A model generated the notes under the pieces. That model was not told where the DNA came from. It did no database searches and saw only the letters and a list, made by a program, of their open reading frames with translations. From contig VFJK01000188.1 in NCBI GenBank assembly GCA_009886125.1, positions 1 to 34,687 on the forward strand: 34,687 bases of DNA, read 5' to 3'. Of the stretch, positions 25,818 to 33,537 are shown piece after piece; the first letter of the stretch is position 1; every line of letters starts with the position of its first letter. The position numbers and the translations under genes were made by a program. Source of the stretch: Geobacter sp. GTDB lineage: Bacteria; Desulfobacterota; Desulfuromonadia; Geobacterales; DSM-12255.

Positions 25818-25833
25818 TGGTAGAAACGTGCAT

Positions 25834-27231
25834 ATGATCTGCCTTGACCTGAGAGCCCTGTTTCACATCCTTGAAATCGCAGGTGAGCTGCACTCTGTCA
25901 AGGTAACGGTCGATCCGCAGCTGGAGATTGCAGCGCTTACAAACAGGGTCTGCAAGAGCGAGAACAATAATAAAGCACTCCTGTTCGAAGATGTCCGCGG
26001 GAGCAGCTTCAGGGTGGCAACAAACCTTTTCGGGTCAGCCCGGCGGATGGCGCTGGCGCTCGGGATCGATGACCTATCCGACCTGACCTGTCGGTTTGAT
26101 GAACTCCTTAATGGCCTTCCCGGAAAGGATGCCAGTGAGAAGATCTCTTCTTTGGCTGCTTCAGCTGCCTGGAGGGATACCACGGCAGAGCTGTGCGAGG
26201 ATGGCCCGCCGGACGACCTGATCGCTGCAACTCTTGACCTTCGATCATTACCTCTCATCAAGGGTAGCCCGCTGGATGGTCAACCTGACCATGACGGGAG
26301 ATTTTTTACCCTGCCGCTGGTCGTAACTGCTGATCCGGACTTTTCAGAATGCAACTGCGGGATGTACCGCGTCGCTCAGACAGGCTCGGACAGCGTTGCA
26401 CTCTGCTGGTCGAGTAGTAGCGGAGCTGCGGAGCATGCTGCGAAATGGGCAACAGCAGGAAAGCCCATGCCGGTCGTTATCGCTCTGGGCGGTCCGCCTG
26501 CCCTGACCTTTGCCGCTTCCCTGCCGCTGCCTGTTCAGATCGATGAATTCAGTTTTGCCGGCCTGCTGCAGCGGGAGCCGATCAAGCTCTATCGTTGCGC
26601 GAACGGCCTGCCGGCTCCTGCCGGAGCCGAGCTCGTCATCGAAGGGTATCTTGAAACAGGAGAGAGCGGGCTCTCAGGGGCTTTCGGCAATCATACCGGT
26701 TTCTATACCCCATCCGGACCTGTTCCGGCGATGAAGGTGACATCGATTCGGCACCGCCCGGACATGATCCTCCCGGCAACTGTCGTCGGCAGACCTCCCA
26801 TGGAAGACTGCTGGCTTGCCCGGGCAGGCGGCTGCCTGCTGCTCTCTCTGCTCAAGATCGACGTGCCTGAAGTGACCGGACTCCACTACCCGTTTGCCGG
26901 TATTTTCCATGGCGGGGTCATCATCCCGGTCCGGAACGCTGCGGGAAGAGGCGCTGAACTGATCTCGTCAATACGGAATAATCGCTGGTTCAGCGGATCG
27001 AAGCTGCTCGTGCTCGTCGATGACGGGGAGGATCCTTCGGATGAGGCCGGGATCTGCTGGCGGGTCATGAATCTGGTCGACTGGGAGCGCGATCTGATCG
27101 TCTCGGAGGGAAGGCTTTCCGTGGATGCGACTTTGAAGCCCGATATGAAAAAAGTTCTGGCAACAGCAGATGCAGATACGCTTGCTTTGGTCGGGCGTCG
27201 CTGGAAAGAGTACGGTTTTGCGGACGATTAA
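25834..27231 (+). CDS. mqnL: UbiD-like decarboxylase of the futalosine menaquinone pathway, with altered active site
   Basis: The 465-aa protein is of the UbiD family, and its neighbours mqnP and mqnM mark it as the menaquinone version. The N-terminus MICLDLRALFHILE and CGMYR (N174, R179) are as expected. However, where canonical UbiD enzymes have EGPFG(E/D), with both acids catalytic, this protein has S281-G-A-F-G-N286. The usual His near CWSSSSG is also missing. It may be inactive, act on another substrate, or be a lineage variant. The ATG at 25834 lacks a strong ribosome binding site. The open frame upstream runs through the hairpin element and is not credible coding. Confidence 0.75.
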   Translation: MICLDLRALFHILEIAGELHSVKVTVDPQLEIAALTNRVCKSENNNKALLFEDVRGSSFRVATNLFGSARRMALALGIDDLSDLTCRFDELLNGLPGKDASEKISSLAASAAWRDTTAELCEDGPPDDLIAATLDLRSLPLIKGSPLDGQPDHDGRFFTLPLVVTADPDFSECNCGMYRVAQTGSDSVALCWSSSSGAAEHAAKWATAGKPMPVVIALGGPPALTFAASLPLPVQIDEFSFAGLLQREPIKLYRCANGLPAPAGAELVIEGYLETGESGLSGAFGNHTGFYTPSGPVPAMKVTSIRHRPDMILPATVVGRPPMEDCWLARAGGCLLLSLLKIDVPEVTGLHYPFAGIFHGGVIIPVRNAAGRGAELISSIRNNRWFSGSKLLVLVDDGEDPSDEAGICWRVMNLVDWERDLIVSEGRLSVDATLKPDMKKVLATADADTLALVGRRWKEYGFADD

Positions 27232-27242
27232 TGCTACGAGCA

Positions 27243-27417
27243 GGTCGGCACCAAGCGCCTGCATTCGAGCTGACGGGCCATTTCTGCAGTTCCGCGGCTC
27301 ATTACGCTACAGCCGATAAACTCGCTACGCTCAGACATATCGGCTTTTTTGCTCCATGTCGCCGGGAACTGCAACGAAACGGCCCTGAGGCTCTCTTTAC
27401 GGCACTTGATGCCGACC
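27243..27417. repeat. structured dispersed element, copy B (inverted relative to copy A)
   Basis: This 175-bp element fills the mqnL-mqnP gap. Terminal arms GGTCGGCACCAAGCGCC (27243-27259) and GGCACTTGATGCCGACC (27401-27417) are complementary at 15 of 17 positions, though their sequence differs from the arms of copy A. Internal stems are also kept: GGCCATTTC with GAAACGGCC, GCAGTTCC with GGAACTGC, AGCCGAT with ATCGGCT. Read on the minus strand it matches copy A block by block. It is transcribed with the operon as antisense to copy A orientation. Confidence 0.8.
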
Positions 27418-27444
27418 CGGGTATTGATAAAAGGATTACAATTC

Positions 27445-28317
27445 ATGACGCTGTTTGGCCGCATATCCGTTTTTCTGGAGATGATCAAGTTTTCCCACAC
27501 GCTTTTTGCGCTGCCGTTCGCCTTTACCGGAGCTCTTCTAGCCGCCCGCGGACTCCCTTCAGCTGCTCAGTCGCTCTGGATCCTTCTGGCAATGGTCGGG
27601 GCGCGGAGTGCGGCAATGGGGCTGAACAGGCTCGTCGATGCGGATATCGACGCACAGAATCCGCGCACCGTCTCAAGGGCTATTCCGGCCGGCCTGATCA
27701 GCAAGGGGAACGTCGGCGTTTTCATAACGCTTTCGATCCTGCTGCTGCTCTATGCAGCATACAGGCTTAATCCGCTCTGCCTCAAGCTTTCACCGGTCGC
27801 GCTCTTCTTTCTCGCGCTCTACTCCTACTGCAAACGCTTCACTGCCTTTGCGCACATCGTGCTCGGCATCTGTCTCTCCGCTGCACCGGTCGGTGCATGG
27901 ATAGCGATCCGCGGCGAAGTCTCCCTGCCGCCGATCATCCTTGGTGCCGCGGTCCTCTTCTGGGTCGCCGGATTCGATATCCTCTATGCTCTTCAGGACC
28001 TGGAGTTCGACCGTCAGGCAGGTCTGCACTCCATTCCGGTAACTCTCGGGGTAAAGGGGTCACTCTGGCTGTCCCGGAGCTTTTCGGCGGTGATGATCCT
28101 GCTCCTTCTCTGGCTCTACGTCACCCTCGGATTGGGAGTACCGTTCCTCTGCGGCATCGGGGCTGCTGCGCTGCTCCTTTTATACGAGCACCTGCTCCTG
28201 AAAGACGGTGACCTGGCAAAACTCGATCTCGCTTTCTTTACCATGAACGGCTATGTCAGCATCATCATCCTGATCGCTACCTGTGCCGAAATTTTCGTAT
28301 CCGGAGGTGGGAGATGA
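27445..28317 (+). CDS. mqnP: UbiA-type prenyltransferase of menaquinone synthesis
   Basis: The 290-aa polytopic membrane protein has both Asp-rich motifs of the UbiA family: NRLVDADIDAQNPRT (Mg-prenyl diphosphate binding) and DLEFDRQAGLHSIP. It would attach the polyprenyl chain in the futalosine pathway. The ATG at 27445 has AAAAGGA nine bases upstream. A longer in-frame reading from 27349 would translate repeat copy B and is rejected. The stop overlaps the start of mqnM (ATGA). Confidence 0.85.
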   Translation: MTLFGRISVFLEMIKFSHTLFALPFAFTGALLAARGLPSAAQSLWILLAMVGARSAAMGLNRLVDADIDAQNPRTVSRAIPAGLISKGNVGVFITLSILLLLYAAYRLNPLCLKLSPVALFFLALYSYCKRFTAFAHIVLGICLSAAPVGAWIAIRGEVSLPPIILGAAVLFWVAGFDILYALQDLEFDRQAGLHSIPVTLGVKGSLWLSRSFSAVMILLLLWLYVTLGLGVPFLCGIGAAALLLLYEHLLLKDGDLAKLDLAFFTMNGYVSIIILIATCAEIFVSGGGR

Positions 28318-28952
28318 AACATCACTATTGCGTCGCGATTACCGGGGCTTCCGGGGCGATCTACGGGGTCCGGCTGATTCAGGAGCTGCTGGCGGCCGGA
28401 AACCGGCTCAGCATCCTCATCAGCAGCAGCGGCTTCACGGTGCTGAAGGAAGAGCTGGGGCTCGACTGGTCCGGGTATGAAGAGTTGACCAACAAGCTTC
28501 TGCATACGCACTTCAATGCCGCTCCGGACGAGCTGACCTATTACGCTGATAACAACTTTTTCTCTCCCCTGGCGAGCGGCTCCGCTGCCCCGGATGCGAT
28601 GATCGTCGCCCCCTGCTCCATGGGGAGCCTCGCCCGGATCGCAGCCGGACTCTCCGGCAATCTTCTTGAGCGGGCCGCAGATGTCATGCTGAAAGAGGGG
28701 AGACCGCTGCTGCTGCTGCCGCGTGAAACACCGCTCTCGGCGATCCACCTGGAGAACATGCTCAAGCTGGCCCGTCTCGGCGTCAGGATCATCCCCCCTA
28801 TGCCCGGATTTTACGGGCATCCGCAGTCGATTGACGATATCGTAAATTTCGTGGTCGGCAAGGTTCTGGACCAGCTGGGGATCGAGCGGAACCTGTTCAA
28901 GCGGTGGGGGAGTGATAGCGCTATTCAGCATTTCTCATTTATTAAAAAGTGA
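28314..28952 (+). CDS. mqnM: UbiX-type flavin prenyltransferase
   Basis: The 212-aa protein is full-length UbiX. The N-terminal ITGASGAIYGVRL binds FMN phosphate, and ISSSGF, APCSMGSLARIAAG and LLPRETPLSAIHLENML are family motifs. It makes prenylated FMN, the cofactor of UbiD enzymes, so it should serve mqnL. It starts four bases inside the end of mqnP (translational coupling). The order ubiD-ubiA-ubiX matches the Streptomyces SCO4490-4492 cluster. Confidence 0.9.
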   Translation: MKHHYCVAITGASGAIYGVRLIQELLAAGNRLSILISSSGFTVLKEELGLDWSGYEELTNKLLHTHFNAAPDELTYYADNNFFSPLASGSAAPDAMIVAPCSMGSLARIAAGLSGNLLERAADVMLKEGRPLLLLPRETPLSAIHLENMLKLARLGVRIIPPMPGFYGHPQSIDDIVNFVVGKVLDQLGIERNLFKRWGSDSAIQHFSFIKK

Positions 28953-28999
28953 ATTGTGTAGCTTTGCGACCCAGTGTTAACATTTAAGGAGCAAGTGGC

Positions 29000-29604
29000 A
29001 TGAGCAACATAAAACTATTTGAATCGAAGCAGGTTCGCACTGAATGGGACTCAAAAGCGCAAAAATGGTACTTTGCCATTGTTGATGTTATTGCGGTTCT
29101 TACTGAAAGCGCAGATCCAGGCGCTTATTGGCGAAAGCTGAAAGAGAGGCTTAAAAAAGATGGAAATGAAACCGTGACAAATTGTCACGGTTTGAAAATG
29201 ACCGCTGCAGATGGTAAGCAACGGTTGACTGACGTAGCCGACACGGAGCAGCTGCTACGACTTATCCAGTCCATTCCTTCCCCCAAGGCCGAGCCGTTCA
29301 AGCTCTGGCTGGCGCGGGTGGGTTATGAGCGGCTGGAGGAGATCGAAAACCCCGAACTGGCCGCAAAGCGGATGCGCGAGCTGTACAAGGCCAAAGGTTA
29401 CAGCGACGAATGGATTGAAAAGCGGGTGCGAGGCATTGCCATCCGTGATGAGTTGACCAGTGAATGGCAGAAGCGCGGGGTTATGCCCGGCGCGATCTGG
29501 AGAAGAAGTCAGGACGGCGCGTCTCCACAAAGGAGAATTTCAAGGAGATCCCGGAAGCGGAGAAGTGCAAGCAGCTTAAGAGGGGTGCCAGGGTGGAAGA
29601 GTAA
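29000..29604 (+). pseudogene. BRO-N/antirepressor-like gene with internal deletion and frameshift
   Basis: The first 158 or so codons encode a BRO family N-terminal domain (VRTEWDSKAQKWYFAIVDV, SIPSPKAEPFKLWLA, VRGIAIRDELTSEWQKRGV). After GV the frame gives unrelated Arg/Ser-rich residues. From 29491 a different frame encodes the expected C-terminus: RRDLEKKSGRRVSTKENF, then KEIPEAEKCKQLKRG and a TAA at 29602. The middle of the usual protein, roughly 90 residues, is missing. The join is at about 29478-29490. The out-of-frame reading continues to 29626. A TAAGGAG site precedes the ATG. Such genes are phage-derived. Confidence 0.75.
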
Positions 29605-29689
29605 CACGAATGAAATTGGAAAGTAAATTGTGTGTAAGTTTGACACCGTATGAATTCACCAAAGGCCAAAAACCGCAAAAGGAGATTCT

Positions 29690-29938
29690 ATGTCTTGCGT
29701 AATTCCAGGTTGTCATAATCATGCGCCTCACAATCTTAGTGTCCGTCTTCGTAGGCCGGATACCACCGCTATTTGGGCACCAAATACAGAAGCTTTTCTA
29801 TGTGACACACATGCTGCACAAGGACTAAGCATAACGATAATTCTGGAGCCAACAACGACAGCCCAGATAGAGACTAAGGTTTGTGGAATTGCACCGCCAA
29901 CACTCGATAGGATCACACCCATCTCGAACATTCCCTAG
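29690..29938 (+). CDS. small Cys/His-rich hypothetical protein
   Basis: The 82-aa protein has no family I recognise. The N-terminus MSCVIPGCHNHAPHN and a later LCDTHAAQG give a possible zinc site (C-x4-C, then C-x2-H). AAAAGGAG lies five bases before the ATG, so translation is likely. It lies between the BRO pseudogene and a restriction-modification pair and shares their lower G+C look. It could be a phage or defence accessory protein; function unknown. Confidence 0.55.
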   Translation: MSCVIPGCHNHAPHNLSVRLRRPDTTAIWAPNTEAFLCDTHAAQGLSITIILEPTTTAQIETKVCGIAPPTLDRITPISNIP

Positions 29939-30032
29939 CCTAAGCTTATAAAATAGGTACATAAAGTCAGTACAGATTTTTCCTGATAAATAATGTATAG
30001 TTTTTTCATCATGGTTTCAGGGAGGGATAGAG

Positions 30033-30950
30033 ATGATTGCAGTCACGGCAAAAACAATATTGGGCGATTGCCGGGAAGCTTTACAGGAGCTAAGTGACAA
30101 CTCAGTTGACTTAATTTTCACATCACCTCCGTATGCAGACCAACGCTCACAAACATACGGTGGTATCAAGCCCGATCAGTATGTTGAATGGTTTACACCA
30201 ATAGCAGCAGAACTGCTCCGCGTACTCAAGCCAGATGGAACTTTTGTACTCAACATTAAAGAAAAAGCCCAGAACGGAGAACGACACACATACGTTCTTG
30301 AATTGATTCTTGCCATGAGAAAAATAGGCTGGCTCTGGACTGAGGAAATGATTTGGCATAAGAAAAACTGTTATCCGGGAAAGTGGCCTAACCGCTTCAG
30401 AGATTCATGGGAACGACTGCTACAATTCAATAAATCTAGACACTTCAACATGTACCAAGAAGAAGTCATGGTTCCTATGGGAAGCTGGGCAGAGAAAAGG
30501 CTCCAGAACCTGAGTGAAACCGATAAAATCCGTGACAATTCAAAAGTCGGCAGCGGTTTCGGAAAAAACATTTCAAACTGGATAGGAAAAGAGAAAGCTT
30601 ATCCTACCAATGTTCTGCAACTGGCAACAGAATGTTCAAACAAGAGCCACAGCGCGGCATTCCCGGAATCTCTGCCTGAATGGTTCATTAAACTATTTAC
30701 CAAAGAAGGAAATACAGTGCTGGACCCATTCATGGGATCAGGTACGACTCTTAAAGTTGCACAGCGAATGAAAAGAAACTCAGTCGGCATAGACATCCTT
30801 CCGCAGTATTACGACATGGTAAATGCAGCTATCCAACCAACTGAATGCTATCTTTTTGAAAAGAGGGAAGAATATGCCGCCGATAACAAAAAACGAAGTG
30901 GAACGGTACGTAAGAGAAAACATAGCGAGCTTCCACAACAAGCGTCTTGA
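30033..30950 (+). CDS. type II DNA methyltransferase (class beta, SPPY motif)
   Basis: The 305-aa protein has the catalytic motif IFTSPPYADQ (SPPY at 31-34) ahead of the SAM-binding motif LDPFMGSGTTLK near residue 235. This is the beta order of N4-cytosine or N6-adenine methyltransferases; the SPPY form is more common in N4-cytosine enzymes. It should protect DNA from the endonuclease whose gene overlaps its 3' end by 77 bases. GGGAGGG precedes the ATG. Codon use is AT-richer than in the menaquinone and che genes, suggesting horizontal acquisition. The recognition sequence is not readable from sequence. Confidence 0.9.
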   Translation: MIAVTAKTILGDCREALQELSDNSVDLIFTSPPYADQRSQTYGGIKPDQYVEWFTPIAAELLRVLKPDGTFVLNIKEKAQNGERHTYVLELILAMRKIGWLWTEEMIWHKKNCYPGKWPNRFRDSWERLLQFNKSRHFNMYQEEVMVPMGSWAEKRLQNLSETDKIRDNSKVGSGFGKNISNWIGKEKAYPTNVLQLATECSNKSHSAAFPESLPEWFIKLFTKEGNTVLDPFMGSGTTLKVAQRMKRNSVGIDILPQYYDMVNAAIQPTECYLFEKREEYAADNKKRSGTVRKRKHSELPQQAS

Positions 30951-31620
30951 AAGTATCAACAAAATCAAACTGGAACAAATCCTGAAACGTAAAAACCCTT
31001 ATCTGTTCAAAGCAAAAAACATTATTGCCGCCCCCGATCTTGTTAAAACGTTGCTGGATGCGCACCTCTCTTCACAAGAAGAAACTATTTTCGGCGATTT
31101 TCTTGAGGGTCTTGCAATCCACATAAACAAAACCGTTTTCAGTGGCGACAAATCAGCCGCTGAGGGTATTGACCTTGAGTTTAATTCTGATGGAGTCCGG
31201 TATATCGTCGCGATCAAATCAGGCCCGAACTGGGGCAACAGTTCCCAAATCCAAAAAATGAAAGACTGCTTTAACAAAGCCAAGAGAATTTTACGGACTT
31301 CAAATTCAAAGATGAATATCATTGCAGTCAATGGCTGTTGTTACGGAGTAGATAGCCAACCGGATAAAGGCGAATATCGGAAGCTGTGCGGACAGAGTTT
31401 CTGGGAGTTTATGTCTGGTGACGAATCCCTGTATACGCAAATCATCGAACCACTTGGACATGAAGCACGAGAGCGGAACGAAGAGTTTCTTGAACGATAC
31501 GCCCAGATTATTACGAAGTTTACATGCAGCTTTGCAGAGAAGTTTTGCGACGACGGGAAAATTGACTGGGAGCGGCTTGTCGTGTTCAACTCTGGAAACA
31601 AAAAAAGCATATGCGTGTAA
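30874..31620 (+). CDS. type II restriction endonuclease, PmeII-like family
   Basis: The 248-aa protein resembles the PmeII-type endonucleases. Conserved blocks are NPYLFKAKN, LSSQEETIFGDFLEGLAI, GIDLEF (D100), IVAIKSGPNWGNSSQ (K115) and CGQSFWEF. D100 and K115 are the visible parts of a PD-(D/E)xK site. The ATG at 30874 has AGAGGGAAG just upstream. An in-frame ATG at 30823 would add 17 residues and lies further into the methyltransferase gene. Its last ten bases overlap the start of the next gene. The family name is from recall of conserved blocks, not a search. Confidence 0.75.
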   Translation: MPPITKNEVERYVRENIASFHNKRLESINKIKLEQILKRKNPYLFKAKNIIAAPDLVKTLLDAHLSSQEETIFGDFLEGLAIHINKTVFSGDKSAAEGIDLEFNSDGVRYIVAIKSGPNWGNSSQIQKMKDCFNKAKRILRTSNSKMNIIAVNGCCYGVDSQPDKGEYRKLCGQSFWEFMSGDESLYTQIIEPLGHEARERNEEFLERYAQIITKFTCSFAEKFCDDGKIDWERLVVFNSGNKKSICV

Positions 31621-32327
31621 TCTTCATTGCTGATGCCCATCTTCGCAGCCCATCTGATAACAACTATCAGCTTATGCTCAAGTTTCTTGGCGAGTTGCCC
31701 GGCAGGGTCGAGATGTTGATCATTGCTGGCGATTTCTTTGAGTTTTGGCTAGGTGATTCGCCGGAAGAATTCCCTCACTATAAGCCGGTACTCGATGCTC
31801 TCGAAAAACTTACCAATTGCGGTATCAAGCTAATTTTCATAGAAGGAAACCACGACTTCCATCTGCAAAAATACTTCAGCAGTGCTTTCAACGCCGACGT
31901 ATCTCCCAATGCGATTACAATTAACCTTGACGGGAAAAAATTGTTCATTTGTCATGGCGATCTAATTAACATGAAAGATTATGGCTACAGAGCATTGCGG
32001 TTCCTTTTCCATAACCCTGTTACAAAGTTACTTGCCAATATTCTCCCGGCTTCTATTCCAGCATCGATAGCCAATAGGCTCGGCAATCACTCTAAAGGCA
32101 ACCACAAGGCAGCGGCAGAGAAATGGGACTCTAAACAACTTACAAGGAGCTTTGCCGCAAAATATTTTACAGCTGGCTACGATGTAGTTATAGCCGCACA
32201 TTATCACCGTCCGTTCTTAGAGGAAACAGACAACAAGTGCCTGTTGTCGCTTGGCGATTGGATCACCCAGTTTTCTTATGGAGAGTGGCTGGACGGTGAA
32301 CTTACCTTGAAGCGCTACGCCGGATAA
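31611..32327 (+). CDS. LpxH-like UDP-2,3-diacylglucosamine hydrolase/metallophosphoesterase
   Basis: The 238-aa calcineurin-type phosphoesterase has ordered metal motifs: FIADAHL (DxH), IAGDFFEFW (GD), EGNHDFH (GNHD), ICHGD and AAHYHRP (HxH). The FEFWLG and the Tyr/Lys-rich middle match LpxH, which cleaves UDP-2,3-diacylglucosamine in lipid A synthesis. It overlaps the restriction endonuclease by ten bases and shares its AT-rich style, so it may have moved with it. Whether it is the cell's only LpxH cannot be told from this window. Confidence 0.8.
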   Translation: MRVIFIADAHLRSPSDNNYQLMLKFLGELPGRVEMLIIAGDFFEFWLGDSPEEFPHYKPVLDALEKLTNCGIKLIFIEGNHDFHLQKYFSSAFNADVSPNAITINLDGKKLFICHGDLINMKDYGYRALRFLFHNPVTKLLANILPASIPASIANRLGNHSKGNHKAAAEKWDSKQLTRSFAAKYFTAGYDVVIAAHYHRPFLEETDNKCLLSLGDWITQFSYGEWLDGELTLKRYAG

Positions 32328-32368
32328 GACCGGACAATTCACAATACCTTTTATTAAATTTTCAAGGA

Positions 32369-32405
32369 AACCCTTGGGGGACGCTGTTATCTATTTATCT
32401 ATTGA
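32369..32405 (+). repeat. left terminal inverted repeat
   Basis: This is exactly complementary to 33411-33447. Its inner edge holds the first bases of the TTGACA -35 box of the transposase promoter. Confidence 0.9.
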
Positions 32406-32429
32406 CACCTTTTCGTCTTTTGGTATATT
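32402..32429 (+). promoter_or_regulatory. promoter of the transposase gene, probably leaderless
   Basis: TTGACA (32402-32407) and TATATT (32424-32429) are 16 bases apart. The expected start of transcription, six to seven bases on, coincides with the ATG at 32436. There is no ribosome binding site. Confidence 0.7.
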
Positions 32430-32435
32430 TCGCCC

Positions 32436-33425
32436 ATGCCCCGTTTAGCCAGACTTGACATTTCCGGCCTGCTGCAACACGTGATCGTGCGAGGGATTGA
32501 ACAGCGTGACATTTTCAATGATGATCACGACAGGCAATCTTTTACTGACCGTCTCTTTTCCTTACTCCCCGAAACCGGCGTTCGCTGCTTTGCGTGGGCA
32601 CTTTTGTCCAATCACTTTCACTTGTTGTTGATGCCTACCTCCACACCACTATCGCACTTCATGCGCCGGCTTCTTACCGGCTATGCGGTCTCGTTCAACC
32701 GCCGTAACAAGCGGTCCGGGCATCTGTTCCAGAATCGGTACAAGTCAATTGTCTGCGAAGAAGAACCCTACTTGTTGGAACTGGTCAGATACATCCACCT
32801 GAATCCGCTCCGGGCTCGAATGGTTGCAAGTCTGGAAGAGCTGGACCATTACCAGTGGAGTGGTCATGCGGTTCTGCTCGGCAACCGCCAGATTGACGGC
32901 CAGGATACAGACGTAATTCTTGAGCGTTTCGGAAAAAGAATCACTACAGCGAGACAAAAATATCGTCAGTTCGTAATGGACGGGATTAAGACCGGCCGGC
33001 GTGATGATCTTGTCGGTGGCGGCCTTAAGCGAAGTCAGGGAGAACGGCCAATTAATGAATACGAGAGTTTTGACGAGAGGGTGCTTGGTGGCGGTGTTTT
33101 TGTAGATGGACTTAAACAGGAATTCACCCTGCGAGATAAGATGAAAAGTGCTATAACGCTCATCAGATTGGTGGAGATTGTTGCGCTGGCATTATCGCTT
33201 GACCCTGATGCAGTGCGCAAACCGAGCAAGAACAGGGCTCCGGCAACTGCACGCGGCATTATCTGCCATCTGGCGATCTATGAATTTGGTTATACCGGCA
33301 GTGAAGTTAGCAAAACTCTTCACCTGGGACCAACTGGGGTCAGTCTGGCATCAAGGCGAGGCGAGAAGGTACTGAAGACCGATCCACTGCTGCTACAGAA
33401 GATAATGGCTTCAATAGATAAATAG
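32436..33425 (+). CDS. REP-associated-type Y1 tyrosine transposase
   Basis: The 329-aa protein has residues about 1-150 as a Y1_Tnp (IS200/RAYT-type HUH) domain: SNHFHLLL holds the HUH histidines, and GHLFQNRYKS and RYIHLNPLRA are family motifs with candidate catalytic Tyr. The C-terminal 120 residues include a helix-turn-helix-like stretch resembling the DnaA DNA-binding domain (ARGIICHLAIYEFGYTGSEVSKTL), as in some RAYT proteins. It is intact. Unlike the subterminal hairpins of classical IS200, its flanks are long inverted repeats. Confidence 0.88.
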   Translation: MPRLARLDISGLLQHVIVRGIEQRDIFNDDHDRQSFTDRLFSLLPETGVRCFAWALLSNHFHLLLMPTSTPLSHFMRRLLTGYAVSFNRRNKRSGHLFQNRYKSIVCEEEPYLLELVRYIHLNPLRARMVASLEELDHYQWSGHAVLLGNRQIDGQDTDVILERFGKRITTARQKYRQFVMDGIKTGRRDDLVGGGLKRSQGERPINEYESFDERVLGGGVFVDGLKQEFTLRDKMKSAITLIRLVEIVALALSLDPDAVRKPSKNRAPATARGIICHLAIYEFGYTGSEVSKTLHLGPTGVSLASRRGEKVLKTDPLLLQKIMASIDK

Positions 33426-33447
33426 ATAACAGCGTCCCCCAAGGGTT
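33411..33447 (-). repeat. right terminal inverted repeat
   Basis: This is exactly complementary to 32369-32405. It encodes the transposase C-terminus (SIDK, stop). Confidence 0.9.
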
Positions 33448-33537
33448 CCCCTAAACCGGCCGGTCAGCCTAGCGTTATGCGCCACAGGCGGAAAGGCCGG
33501 CAAAGATTTTCGGCGATCATGGAATGGAAAAAAACTG

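Larger units (their letters stand above)
32369..33447 (+). mobile_element. Y1-transposase element bounded by 37-bp inverted repeats
   Basis: The 1079-bp unit has perfect 37-bp inverted ends: left 32369-32405, right 33411-33447. Each reads from outside AACCCTTGGGGGACGCTG followed by an AT-rich tail. The single gene inside is the transposase. The right end includes the last four codons and stop of that gene. No target duplication is obvious (left flank TTCAAGGA, right flank CCCCTAAA). Confidence 0.85.

Noticed and set aside
25549-25833. 95-codon extension of mqnL through the hairpin element
   Set aside because: The residues are not UbiD-like, the start would be TTG, and the region is a non-coding inverted-repeat element.
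27349-27444. 32-codon N-terminal extension of mqnP
   Set aside because: It translates repeat copy B; a clear AAAAGGA precedes the ATG at 27445.
33460-33485. attC-like words (GCCTAGCGTTATGCGCC) after the transposon
   Set aside because: No paired core sites, palindromic arms or cassette structure were found; the resemblance is too short.
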